A stretch of DNA of 64,000 bases from Terrabacter sp. Root85 (GTDB lineage: Bacteria > Actinomycetota > Actinomycetes > Actinomycetales > Dermatophilaceae), in the NCBI RefSeq assembly GCF_001429185.1, contig NZ_LMIW01000008.1, positions 496,001-560,000 of the forward strand, given 5' to 3'. The translations under genes and the position numbers were made by a program. This document shows, one piece after another, positions 26,038-35,903 of this stretch. Below the pieces are notes generated by a model. That model saw only the letters and a list, made by a program, of their open reading frames with translations. It was not told where the DNA came from and did not search any database. Each line of letters begins with the position of its first letter. Within the stretch, counting starts at the first letter, position 1.

Positions 26038-26712
26038 ATGCCGAGCCGCACGCCAGGGGAGCCCGACGCCGACGACGCGCGGGACCGCCCGCGACGCGGT
26101 CGCCAGGCGGAGGCGGCGCGCAACGACGCTGCCATCGTCGAGGCGGCGCGGGAGGTGCTGCTGCGCGATCCGGAGGCCTCGATGGCCGCGGTCGCGCAGG
26201 CGGCCGGAGTCGGTGTCGGTGGTCTCTACCGTCGCTATGCCGGCCGGGACGAGCTGCTGCAGCGGGTGTGCGGCGACGGGCTACGCCGTTTCGTCGAGCT
26301 GGCCGAGCGGGCGCTCGCCGACGACCGTGACGCGTGGTCAGCCTTCGAGGCCTTCCTCGCCGACGTGGTCGAGGCCGACGTCCACGCCCTGACCGTCCGG
26401 CTGGCCGGCACGTTCCGGTCGACGGTCGAGCTGCGCGACCTCGCCGTCCGCGGCGGCGACCTCGTCGACACTCTCGTGCAGCGGGCGCAGGCCACCGGTC
26501 GCCTGCGCCGCGACGTCGAGGCAGCTGACGTCCCCATGCTGCTCGAGCAGCTGACCGCCGTACGCGTCGACGACCCCGAGCGGACCGTCGCCCTCCGGCG
26601 CCGCTACCTCGGCCTGCAGCTCGACGCCTTGTGCACGCCAGAGCCCTCGACGCTCGACGCCACCGCGCCGACGGGCACCGAGCTCGGCGAACGCTGGGCA
26701 CGGAGTCACTGA
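26038..26712 (+). CDS. TetR family transcriptional repressor
   Basis: 224 residues. After a charged N-terminus of about 25 residues comes a TetR helix-turn-helix domain: NDAAIVEAAREVLLRDPEASMAAVAQAAGVGVGGLYRRYAGRDELLQRVCG. The C-terminal helical domain (about 80-195) is the ligand and dimer part. Two matching operators lie in the divergent promoter region, so autoregulation and control of the DinB-like gene are likely. The inducer cannot be inferred. Confidence 0.92.
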   Translation: MPSRTPGEPDADDARDRPRRGRQAEAARNDAAIVEAAREVLLRDPEASMAAVAQAAGVGVGGLYRRYAGRDELLQRVCGDGLRRFVELAERALADDRDAWSAFEAFLADVVEADVHALTVRLAGTFRSTVELRDLAVRGGDLVDTLVQRAQATGRLRRDVEAADVPMLLEQLTAVRVDDPERTVALRRRYLGLQLDALCTPEPSTLDATAPTGTELGERWARSH

Positions 26713-26746
26713 GCCTCCGAGCCTCCGAGCCTCCGCGCCTCCGCGC
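26711..26746. repeat. 8-base tandem repeat after the TetR gene
   Basis: About 4.5 copies of GAGCCTCC/GCGCCTCC in direct tandem immediately after the stop codon. No further structure is obvious in the 90 bases up to the dinG promoter. Confidence 0.8.
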
Positions 26747-26824
26747 CACAGCCCCTGCGCGCGGACCGGACCGCGGGTCACGCGACGCGGGGGACGGGTG
26801 GCACGGCGAGTCGGCCCTGCGGCA

Positions 26825-26830
26825 TACGCT
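26825..26830 (+). promoter_or_regulatory. Predicted -10 element of a leaderless dinG transcript
   Basis: TACGCT is six bases before the ATG at 26837. Its first three bases are part of the dispersed word CGGCATAC (26820-26827). Confidence 0.5.
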
Positions 26831-26836
26831 GATCCA

Positions 26837-29077
26837 ATGCCTCAGCGACCCGCGCTCGACGACCTCCTCCACGCCGCGGTGTCGGGGGTCGGCGGTGTCG
26901 AGCGCCCCGGGCAGGTCGAGATGGCCAAGGCCGTCGCTCACGCCATCGACGGCGGCGAGCACCTGCTCGTGCAGGCCGGGACCGGCACCGGCAAGTCGCT
27001 CGCCTACCTCGTGCCCGCCGTCGCACACGCCTTCGAGGCGGGCAAGCCGGCAGTCGTCGCGACCGCGACCCTGGCGCTGCAGGCACAGATCGTCGACCGC
27101 GACATGCCGCGGGTCGCCGATGCGCTCGCGCCGGTGCTCGGGCGACGACCGACCTACGCCCTCGTCAAGGGGCGGCGCAACTACGTGTGCCTCAACAAGC
27201 TCGAGGGTGGCTTCCCCGACGACGAGGACGGACTGCTGTCGGTCGGGCAGGTCGACGCCGCCGTCGGCCGTCTCGGCCAGGAGGTCGTCCGGCTGCGCGA
27301 GTGGGCGAGCACGACCGACTCCGGTGACCGCGACGAGCTCGTGCCCGGCGTCTCGGAGCGCGCGTGGCGGCAGGTCTCGGTGTCGGCGCACGAGTGCATG
27401 GGCGGCAAGTGCCCGCTCGTCGCCGAGTGCTTCGTCGAGCGCGCCCGCGAGGCCGCCAAGGACGTCGACGTCATCGTCACCAACCACTCCTTCATGGCCA
27501 TCGACTCCTTCGAGGGCCGGCAGATGCTGCCCGAGCACGACGTGCTCGTCGTCGACGAGGCCCACGAGCTCGTCGACCGCGTCACCGCGACGATCACCGA
27601 CGAGCTGACCGGCACCATGGTCATGACGGCTGCGAAGAAGGCCGGTCGCATGTCCGACAACACCGCCGCCATGGACGAGGCGGGGGAGATGCTCGCCCAG
27701 GCGCTCGAGCCGCTCGAGGAGGGGCGGATGCTCGGCATCCCCGACTCCGTCGGCCTCGCGCTCGCCCGGGTGCGTGACACGGCCCGCACCGTCCAGAGCG
27801 ACCTCAAGCCACCGCCCGGCCAGGAGGCCGACGGCGCCCGCCAGGTGGCCCGTGCCGCCGTGGACGAGATCCACGAGAACGCCGAGCGGATCCTCGAGGA
27901 GCGCGAGCTCGACGTCGTCTGGCTCAATCGCGACCAGCGCCGCGGGCCGGTCCTGCGCGTCGCGCCGATGAGCGTCGCGATGCTCGTGCGCGACAAGGTC
28001 TTCGAGGCGCGCACCGTCGTCCTCACGTCCGCGACGCTCGAGCTCGGCGGCACGTTCGACGCGGTGGCCGGCACGATCGGGCTGCGCGGCGAGGGCGCTC
28101 CCACGTGGCAGGGCCTCGACGTCGGCAGCCCCTTCGACTACCCGAAGCAGGCCATCGCCTACGTCGCCGCCCACCTGCCGCCGCCCGGCCGTGACGGCGC
28201 CGGCGACGACACGCTGGACGAGATCGAGGAGCTCGTGCGTGCTGCCGGAGGCCGCACCCTCGGTCTCTTCTCGTCGATGCGGGCGGCCCAGACGGCCGCC
28301 GAGGTCATGCGCGCGCGGTTCGGCGACGACATCCCGGTCCTCTGCCAGGGCGAGGACCAGATCACGACCCTCGTGCGCCAGTTCGCGCGCGACCCTCGCA
28401 CCTGTCTCTTCGGCACGCTCACCCTGTGGCAGGGCGTCGACGTGCCGGGCTCGTCGTGCCAGCTCGTCATCATCGACCGCATCCCGTTCCCGCGACCCGA
28501 CGACCCGCTCGCCTCCGCCCGGTCGCAGGCGATCGCGCGGATGGGCGGCAACGGCTTCATGGCCGTCTCGGCGACCCACGCCGCGCTGCGCCTGGCCCAG
28601 GGCGCCGGACGTCTCGTGCGCCGTGCCGACGACCGCGGCGTCGTGGCCTTCCTCGACTCCCGGATGATGACGGCGAGGTATGCCGGCTTCCTCCAGCGTT
28701 CGCTGCCCCCCTTCTACCCGACGACCGACAGGAAGATGGTGCTCTCCGCGCTGGCCCGGCTCGACGCCATGGCGCCGCCGCCCGTCGCCGTCGAGGAGCC
28801 GGCCCTGCGGTCGCTCACCGGGGCCCGGTCCGACGCCGACGGCACGGAGCACCCGAGGCCGGTCGCGGTGGCCCCGCCGGCTCCGGTCTCCTCGCGCAGC
28901 GCGGTGACGTCCGGGCACGCGTGGACCGACGAGCAGGACGAGGAGCTGCGCGACGCAGCAGAGACCGGCATGCAGCTCGACGAGCTCGTCGACCACTTCG
29001 AGCTGCCCGAGGAGACGATCGCCGCTCGCGTCGAGCAGCTCGGGCTGACCATCACGTCGGGCGCCCTCTTCGACTGA
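26837..29077 (+). CDS. dinG: ATP-dependent helicase, DinG/XPD family
   Basis: 746 residues. Superfamily 2 iron-sulfur helicase, 5'-to-3' on DNA. Walker A QAGTGTGKSLAYLVP near residue 45, an Fe-S cluster region with YVCLNKL then HECMGGKCPLVAECF (four cysteines), the VVDEAHE Walker B box, and C-terminal motifs TLTLWQGVDVPGSSCQLVIIDRIPFPRPDDP and RLAQGAGRLVRRADDRG (motif VI). The last 100 residues add a Pro/Ala linker and a helical tail (WTDEQDEELRDAAETGMQLDELVDHFELP). An upstream ATG at 26798 is unlikely because a -10 element lies six bases before 26837. Confidence 0.94.
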   Translation: MPQRPALDDLLHAAVSGVGGVERPGQVEMAKAVAHAIDGGEHLLVQAGTGTGKSLAYLVPAVAHAFEAGKPAVVATATLALQAQIVDRDMPRVADALAPVLGRRPTYALVKGRRNYVCLNKLEGGFPDDEDGLLSVGQVDAAVGRLGQEVVRLREWASTTDSGDRDELVPGVSERAWRQVSVSAHECMGGKCPLVAECFVERAREAAKDVDVIVTNHSFMAIDSFEGRQMLPEHDVLVVDEAHELVDRVTATITDELTGTMVMTAAKKAGRMSDNTAAMDEAGEMLAQALEPLEEGRMLGIPDSVGLALARVRDTARTVQSDLKPPPGQEADGARQVARAAVDEIHENAERILEERELDVVWLNRDQRRGPVLRVAPMSVAMLVRDKVFEARTVVLTSATLELGGTFDAVAGTIGLRGEGAPTWQGLDVGSPFDYPKQAIAYVAAHLPPPGRDGAGDDTLDEIEELVRAAGGRTLGLFSSMRAAQTAAEVMRARFGDDIPVLCQGEDQITTLVRQFARDPRTCLFGTLTLWQGVDVPGSSCQLVIIDRIPFPRPDDPLASARSQAIARMGGNGFMAVSATHAALRLAQGAGRLVRRADDRGVVAFLDSRMMTARYAGFLQRSLPPFYPTTDRKMVLSALARLDAMAPPPVAVEEPALRSLTGARSDADGTEHPRPVAVAPPAPVSSRSAVTSGHAWTDEQDEELRDAAETGMQLDELVDHFELPEETIAARVEQLGLTITSGALFD

Positions 29078-29147
29078 CACGCGTCAGCGGGCTTGCCGGG
29101 ATCCCGGGCGTCCCGCGGTGTCGCCGTCGCATGGCAGAGTTGCGGCC

Positions 29148-30107
29148 ATGACCGACCCGGCCATCCTTCCCTTCGTGCTCGTGACCGGCCCCGAGGGCGT
29201 CCTCGTCGAGCGGGCCGTCGCCGGCGTCCTCGCCGGCGCCAAGGAGGCCGACGTCGAGGTCATCCGCATCGAGGCCGCGACCTACGAGTCCGGCGCCCTC
29301 CAGATGCACGCCAGCCCCTCGCTCTTCGGCGGCGCCAAGACGATCGTCGTGCGCGACCTCCATGAGTCGCCCGACGAGCTCCAGCTCGACCTGCTCGCGC
29401 TCCTCGCGGCGCCCGACCCCGACGTCGGCCTCGTCGTCGCGCACGGGGGAGGGATGAAGGGCAAGAAGGTCCTCGACACGATGAAGAAGGCCGGGGCCCG
29501 CGTCATCGAGTGCCCGGCCATCAAGACCGACCGCGACAAGACCGACTTCGTCATGAAGGAGTTCTCAGCGGCCCGGCGCAAGATCACGAGCGAGGGCGTG
29601 CGGGCCCTCATCGAGGCCGTGGGCAAGGACGTCCGCGAGCTCGCCGCGGCCTGCTCCCAGCTCGTCTCCGACACCGAGGGCACGATCGACGACGCCGTCG
29701 TCGACACCTACCACGGGGGCAAGGTCGAGGCCACGGGCTTCCGGGTCGCCGACGCGACGATCGCCGGGCACTCCGGGGAGGCGCTGCGCCTGCTCCGACA
29801 CGCCATCGCCACCGGGGTCGACCCGGTCCCGATCGTCGCCGTCATCGCCTCGCAGCTGCGTCAGCTCATCAAGGTCGGCGCGGCCGGCCGGGGCAGCTCG
29901 GCCCAGCTCGCCAAGAGCCTCGGCATGGCCCCGTGGCAGATCGACAAGGCCCGCCGCGCCGTCGGCCACTGGACCGCGGACGGGCTCGCCGTCGCCGTGG
30001 AGGCGGTGGCAGCCGCGGACTTCGAGGTCAAGGGCGGCGGCCGCGACCGCGTGTACGCCGTCGAGCGGGCGATCCTGACCATCTCCCGGGCGCGAGCGGC
30101 CCGCTGA
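29148..30107 (+). CDS. holA: DNA polymerase III subunit delta
   Basis: 319 residues. HolA opens the beta clamp in the clamp loader. Family segments: LVTGPEGVLVERAVAGVLAGAK at the N-terminus, SLFGGAKTIVVRDLHESPDE, and the C-terminal collar PIVAVIASQLRQLIKVGAAGRGSSAQLAKSLGMAPWQIDKARR. The ATG at 29148 gives the expected start; a CAGAGT element seven bases upstream may be its promoter. It lies just upstream of rpsT, as in most actinobacteria. Confidence 0.94.
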   Translation: MTDPAILPFVLVTGPEGVLVERAVAGVLAGAKEADVEVIRIEAATYESGALQMHASPSLFGGAKTIVVRDLHESPDELQLDLLALLAAPDPDVGLVVAHGGGMKGKKVLDTMKKAGARVIECPAIKTDRDKTDFVMKEFSAARRKITSEGVRALIEAVGKDVRELAAACSQLVSDTEGTIDDAVVDTYHGGKVEATGFRVADATIAGHSGEALRLLRHAIATGVDPVPIVAVIASQLRQLIKVGAAGRGSSAQLAKSLGMAPWQIDKARRAVGHWTADGLAVAVEAVAAADFEVKGGGRDRVYAVERAILTISRARAAR

Positions 30108-30160
30108 GGTCGAGCTCACCGGACGACCGCGCGGACCGCGCCGGACGGCATACCTCCGGT

Positions 30161-30228
30161 TTGGTCGAGCGCCCCGCCCGCTGGTAACTTTGACCCTTGC
30201 GTGCGCGCTCAGGTCGTGCGCGCATGCA
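30161..30228 (+). promoter_or_regulatory. rpsT promoter and leader hairpin
   Basis: TTGGTC (30161-30166) and TAACTT (30185-30190) are spaced by 18 bases, a good -35/-10 pair. Just downstream, TGCGTGCGCGC (30198-30208) pairs with GCGCGCATGCA (30218-30228) in an 11-base stem with one G-U pair and a nine-base loop. The whole leader is about 140 bases before the GTG, which allows regulation of S20 synthesis, though none is demonstrated. Confidence 0.65.
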
Positions 30229-30333
30229 TGCACCATCCAGAGCCGCTCACGCAGGGTGTCCCCACGCCCGGTCCCGAGCAGCTTTGCCGCCCTCTAACGG
30301 CAACCATCCGACCGAACGAAAGAAACCATCAAC

Positions 30334-30594
30334 GTGGCAAACATCAAGTCGCAGCTCAAGCGCATCAAGACGAACGCGACGCGCACCGAGCGCAACAAGG
30401 CCGTCAAGAGCGAGCTTCGCACGTGGGTCCGCAAGGTCCGCGAGGCCACGGCCTCCGGCGACAAGGACGCTGCTGCCGAGGCCCTCAAGACCGCCTCGAA
30501 GAAGCTCGACAAGGCTGTCAGCAAGGGTGTCATCCACCAGAACCAGGCTGCCAACAAGAAGTCGGCGCTGGCGAAGAAGGTCGCGTCGCTCTGA
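30334..30594 (+). CDS. rpsT: 30S ribosomal protein S20
   Basis: 86 residues, Lys/Ala-rich, starting [35 protein letters not shown] and ending [12 protein letters not shown], the usual S20 pattern. S20 binds 16S rRNA during 30S assembly. It uses a GTG start preceded by a purine stretch (GAAAGAAA). It has its own promoter and a strong terminator, so it is probably monocistronic. Confidence 0.98.
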   Translation: MANIKSQLKRIKTNATRTERNKAVKSELRTWVRKVREATASGDKDAAAEALKTASKKLDKAVSKGVIHQNQAANKKSALAKKVASL

Positions 30595-30615
30595 CGCACC
30601 ACCCTCTCGTCTGAA

Positions 30616-30645
30616 CGGGCCCGTCACCTCGTGGTGGCGGGCCCG
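30616..30645. terminator. Hairpin terminator of rpsT
   Basis: CGGGCCCG-T-CACC pairs with GGTG-G-CGGGCCCG around a TCGT loop, a 13-base stem with one mismatch. It lies between convergent rpsT and the PemK-like gene and can serve both. Confidence 0.85.
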
Positions 30646-30654
30646 ATCTGCGTC

Positions 30655-31200
30655 TCAGCCGTGGTGGGCGCGCGCAGCGGCCACGACCTCGTCGTAGCGG
30701 TCGCGGGGGAGCACGGCACCCTCGCGGCGCACGCCGTCGGGGTCGACCCGGACGAGCCGGTTGACCCGGACCTCGCTCGGGCGCCCTCGGCCGTCCCACG
30801 CGCCGGTGCCGACGTCGACCCACTCGCGGCCCGAGCGTCGTTCCTGCTGCTCGTCGCGGTCGTGGTCCTTGCTCGTCAGGGGCAGTGCGACGAGCCAGTC
30901 GCCCTCGCGCCCGATGACGAGCACCGGCCGGTCCTTGCCCTGCCTGTGGTCCTCCTCGTAGGGCACCCAGGTCCAGACGATCTCGCCGGGATCGGGGCGG
31001 CCGTCCGGTCGCGGCGCATACGTGGTGTCCGGCAAGGTCGTCGCGTCGCCGGGGTAGGGCCTCGCGGTGGCGGACGGAGTCGAGGTGGCAGCCGGACGCT
31101 GCGGCGCGCTGGGCGCGGACGAACGGGTGCGCGTCGTTGAGGGCGAGGCTCGCACGAGGCCGCGCAGGCGACCGACCAGGCGTTCGAAGGTGCTGGGCAT
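30655..31200 (-). CDS. PemK/MazF-like protein with N-terminal linker
   Basis: 181 residues. The C-terminal two thirds resembles the PemK/MazF beta-barrel: GEIVWTWVPYEEDHRQGKDRPVLVIGREGDWLVALPLTSKDHD and VRVNRLVRVDPDGVRREGAVLPRDRYDEV. Toxins of this family cleave RNA, using an Arg and a Ser/Thr near the first strands. The first 85 residues are a helical start followed by a Pro/Ser/Thr/Ala-rich linker not found in classic MazF. There is no adjacent antitoxin gene, so it may be a domesticated protein. The ATG at 31200 has TACGGT seven bases upstream. Confidence 0.75.
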   Translation of the reverse strand: MPSTFERLVGRLRGLVRASPSTTRTRSSAPSAPQRPAATSTPSATARPYPGDATTLPDTTYAPRPDGRPDPGEIVWTWVPYEEDHRQGKDRPVLVIGREGDWLVALPLTSKDHDRDEQQERRSGREWVDVGTGAWDGRGRPSEVRVNRLVRVDPDGVRREGAVLPRDRYDEVVAAARAHHG

Positions 31201-31207
31201 GGGAATC

Positions 31208-31213
31208 ACCGTA
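31208..31213 (-). promoter_or_regulatory. Predicted -10 element of a leaderless transcript (PemK-like gene)
   Basis: TACGGT on the minus strand lies seven bases before the ATG at 31200. Confidence 0.5.
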
Positions 31214-31325
31214 GCCGCGGCACCGTTACCGTTGGGGTCCGAGACCGGGTCGACGGCGATCCGCACCACTCATGCCCGCCGCCACCATCGTGGATGCCGA
31301 CGAACGACCGAACCCGGAGAGCCCT

Positions 31326-32564
31326 GTGAGTCCCGCAGCACGCCGCACGACCCTCGCCATCCTCGCCATCGCCGTCGGTGGGTTCGCCATCGGCACGACG
31401 GAGTTCGTGACGATGGGCCTGCTGCCGCAGATCGCCGACGGGACGGGGGTCGGCATCGCCACCGCCGGTCACTACGTCTCCGCCTACGCCCTAGGCGTCG
31501 TGGTCGGTGCGCCGCTCATCGCCATCGCGTTCGCCAAGGCGCCGCGCAAGGGTCTGCTCATGGGGCTCATGGCCTTCTTCGCCGTCGCGCACCTCGCCGT
31601 CCTCGCGGCGAACACGTACCCGACCGTCATGGCTGCCCGCTTCCTCGCGGGTATGCCGCACGGTGCCTTCTTCGGCATCGGCTCGGTCGTCGCCGCGTCC
31701 CTCGTGTCGCACCGGCGCCGCACGGCGGCCGTCGCCGCCATCCTCGGTGGCCTCGGTGTCGCCAACGTCGTCGGCGTGCCGCTCGCGACCCTGCTCGGGC
31801 AGCGCTTCTCGTGGCACCTGCCCTACGTCCTCGTCGGCGTCATCGCCGCCCTGACCGTCGCGGCCATCGCGGTCTTCCTGCCGCACCAGCCGCCGAGCGG
31901 TGAGGAGTCGATGCGGGCCGAGATGCAGGCGCTGCGCCGGCCTCAGGTCTGGCTCGCGCTCCTCATCGGCGTCGTCGGCTTCGGCGGCATGTTCGCGATG
32001 TACTCCTTCATCACCCCGACCATGACCGAGCTCGCCGGGCTCGACGAGCGCTACATCCCGTGGGTCCTCGCGGCCTACGGCGTCGGCATGGTCGTCGGCA
32101 TGGTGCTCGCCGGCCGGGTCGCCAACCGGGTCGGCGTGCTCAAGGGGATCATCGGGGCGCTCGCGGCCATCGCCGTGCTCCTCGCCCTCTTCGGGTGGGC
32201 CGCCCAGATCCTCTGGCTCGCGGTCGTCATGGTCTTCGTCCTGGGCCTGCTGCCCTCGATCGTCGTGCCGCTGCTCCAGACGCGCCTCATGGACGTCGCG
32301 CACGAGGGGCAGTCGCTCGCGGCCGCGCTCAACCACTCGACGCTCAACACCGCGAACGCCCTCGGCGCCTGGCTCGGCTCGATCGTGCTCGCGGCGGGCT
32401 GGGGCTACGGCGCGCCGAGCCTCGTCGGTGCCGGTCTCGCCGTGCTCGGTGTCGGCGTGGCGGTGCTGTCAGCGGTGCTCGAGCGCCGCGCGAGTGCTGC
32501 TGCCACCGGCTCCGGGCGTCAGGTCGAGCACGCTGCCGCCGTGTCGGCCACGACGAACGCCTGA
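31326..32564 (+). CDS. MFS transporter, DHA1 / AraJ-like efflux family
   Basis: 412 residues from a GTG with GGAGAG a few bases upstream; an ATG at 31272 would add 18 unstructured residues. Twelve hydrophobic helices are visible. The first helix region, LAILAIAVGGFAIGTTEFVTMGLLPQIADGTGVGIATAGHYVSAYALGVVVGAPLIA, is the hallmark of the AraJ/YdhP-like drug and sugar efflux group, and RFLAGMPHGAFFGIGSVVAASLV in helices 4-5 fits. It exports an unknown small molecule. Divergent from the PemK-like gene; the C-terminal 25 residues are a cytoplasmic Ala/Thr tail. Confidence 0.9.
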   Translation: MSPAARRTTLAILAIAVGGFAIGTTEFVTMGLLPQIADGTGVGIATAGHYVSAYALGVVVGAPLIAIAFAKAPRKGLLMGLMAFFAVAHLAVLAANTYPTVMAARFLAGMPHGAFFGIGSVVAASLVSHRRRTAAVAAILGGLGVANVVGVPLATLLGQRFSWHLPYVLVGVIAALTVAAIAVFLPHQPPSGEESMRAEMQALRRPQVWLALLIGVVGFGGMFAMYSFITPTMTELAGLDERYIPWVLAAYGVGMVVGMVLAGRVANRVGVLKGIIGALAAIAVLLALFGWAAQILWLAVVMVFVLGLLPSIVVPLLQTRLMDVAHEGQSLAAALNHSTLNTANALGAWLGSIVLAAGWGYGAPSLVGAGLAVLGVGVAVLSAVLERRASAAATGSGRQVEHAAAVSATTNA

Positions 32565-32570
32565 CGGCGG

Positions 32571-32637
32571 GACGGGGCGCTCACTCGACTGGGACGGGGC
32601 GCTCACTCGACTGGGACGAAGCGCCCAGCTCGACTGC
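32571..32637. repeat. 22-base tandem repeat between convergent genes
   Basis: Two perfect 22-base copies (32571-32592, 32593-32614), starting GACGGGGCGCTCACTCGACT, are followed by a degenerate third copy (32615-32637). They lie just after the MFS stop and before the end of the M48 gene. Confidence 0.85.
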
Positions 32638-32660
32638 GGCCGGGACGCTCGCCCGACGGG

Positions 32661-33806
32661 TCAGGGGCGCCAGCGGTCGTCGTCACGGACCGGCTCCGGC
32701 TGGTCGGTCGGGTCGCGACGAGGTTCCGGGGCCGCGTCCGCGCCCTCACTCACCACGGCGGGCACGGCATACGGCACGGCGCTGGACAGGGCCCCCGACG
32801 CGGTGTTGGCCACGGCGTCGACGGGGACGCGATCGGCCACCTGCCGGGTGGACAGCACCTCGGGCAGCGGCGTCGGCGAGAAGCCGACCATGGCGGGCAG
32901 GGCGTAGGCGCCGGGCGCCGCGGGAGTGCCCCACAGCCACGGCTCCCTCGGGCGCCAGAGCAGCCGCCCCGGACGGCGTCGGTCGCGGAGGGCGTGCATG
33001 CGCCACAGCAGCACCGGGTGGCTCGCAGCGGCGTTGGTCACCCACACGAAGAAGCCGGGCTCGGTGACGGCGCGGTCGGCCATCGCGTCGACGTCGACCG
33101 ACCGGCCGAGGTACTTGCCTCCGGCGAGCGTCGCCATCGCCGACCGGGCACCCTGCGGTGCGAGAGCGTGGCCGTAGTTGTCCGCGGTGTACTCCTGGGC
33201 CCGGCTCAGCGTCGACCCGACGAGCGGGATCCACTGGGAGGCGAACGTGCCGAGGATGCGCCAGTAGCTGACGTGACCCGCGGCGATGTGCCCGACCTCG
33301 TGGGCGATGACGAACCGGAGCGCGTCGGGCTCGCGTGCTGCTCCACCGACCTCGAGGAGGTCGCTGTTGACGAACACGAACCGTCGGAAGCCGTGGCCGG
33401 ACGCCGCCGCGTTGATGACACCGTTGCCGAGCACGACGTACGCGTCGGGCACGTAGGAGAGGCCAGAGCGGCTCGCGGCGTCGACGAGCATCGCGTACGC
33501 CTCGGGGAACTGCTCGGGGGTCAGCTTGATGCCGGTGAGCCGCTGCTGCGCCCACAGCTGCCCGCGCGCGAACCAGACGAGCAGCGGGGCGAACACGAGC
33601 GCCAGCGCGTAGACGTCCGGTGTGCGCTGCTCGTCGATGGCGGCCGACACCTCTGCGAAGGCGGCCAGGAGCAGGAGCAGCGAGGCGATGATCGCGACGA
33701 CGAGCGTCAGGATCTCCCGCGGGTGCCGCACGTGACGGCGCAGCGGCACGTGCGACCCGGGGGCCACGGGCAGGACCTGCATGGGTTGGGCGCGCATGGC
33801 CGCCAT
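32661..33806 (-). CDS. M48 family membrane metalloprotease
   Basis: 381 residues. Zinc motif HEVGH in RFVIAHEVGHIAAGHVSYWRIL with the third ligand in AQEYTADNYGHA about 40 residues later, the Ste24/HtpX pattern. Two membrane segments near residues 33-53 and 65-80 precede the catalytic domain. LRFVIAH is preceded by the substrate strand NGVINAAASGHGFRRFVFVNSDLLE. The last 90 residues are Pro-rich and look disordered. The likely role is membrane protein quality control. The ATG at 33797 is an alternative start (CACAAT seven bases upstream). Confidence 0.9.
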   Translation of the reverse strand: MAAMRAQPMQVLPVAPGSHVPLRRHVRHPREILTLVVAIIASLLLLLAAFAEVSAAIDEQRTPDVYALALVFAPLLVWFARGQLWAQQRLTGIKLTPEQFPEAYAMLVDAASRSGLSYVPDAYVVLGNGVINAAASGHGFRRFVFVNSDLLEVGGAAREPDALRFVIAHEVGHIAAGHVSYWRILGTFASQWIPLVGSTLSRAQEYTADNYGHALAPQGARSAMATLAGGKYLGRSVDVDAMADRAVTEPGFFVWVTNAAASHPVLLWRMHALRDRRRPGRLLWRPREPWLWGTPAAPGAYALPAMVGFSPTPLPEVLSTRQVADRVPVDAVANTASGALSSAVPYAVPAVVSEGADAAPEPRRDPTDQPEPVRDDDRWRP

Positions 33807-33987
33807 TGTGCGTCACGTCTCGGGTCGGTGGTCGGCGCGGGCCACGAGGGCGTGAGCGGCAGATCCCCAAAGCATGGGAGACTGTGGGGGCTGCGGGGGC
33901 ACTCCGAGCGGCTCGATTGACTCGAGCGCCGCCCGCCCACCGACCAGCACCATCCCCGTCACCCTGACTCTGCGAGGTTCGTCCCAC

Positions 33988-35841
<1,854 letters not shown>

Positions 35842-35903
35842 CCACAGCCGCAGCCTCTGTGGTGCCGTCGGGCTGTCGCCCCAACGCCATGGGCCGTGGC
35901 GGC

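Noticed and set aside
30655-31200. A two-gene toxin-antitoxin operon
   Set aside because: No antitoxin reading frame with a start and ribosome site is found on either side of the PemK-like gene.
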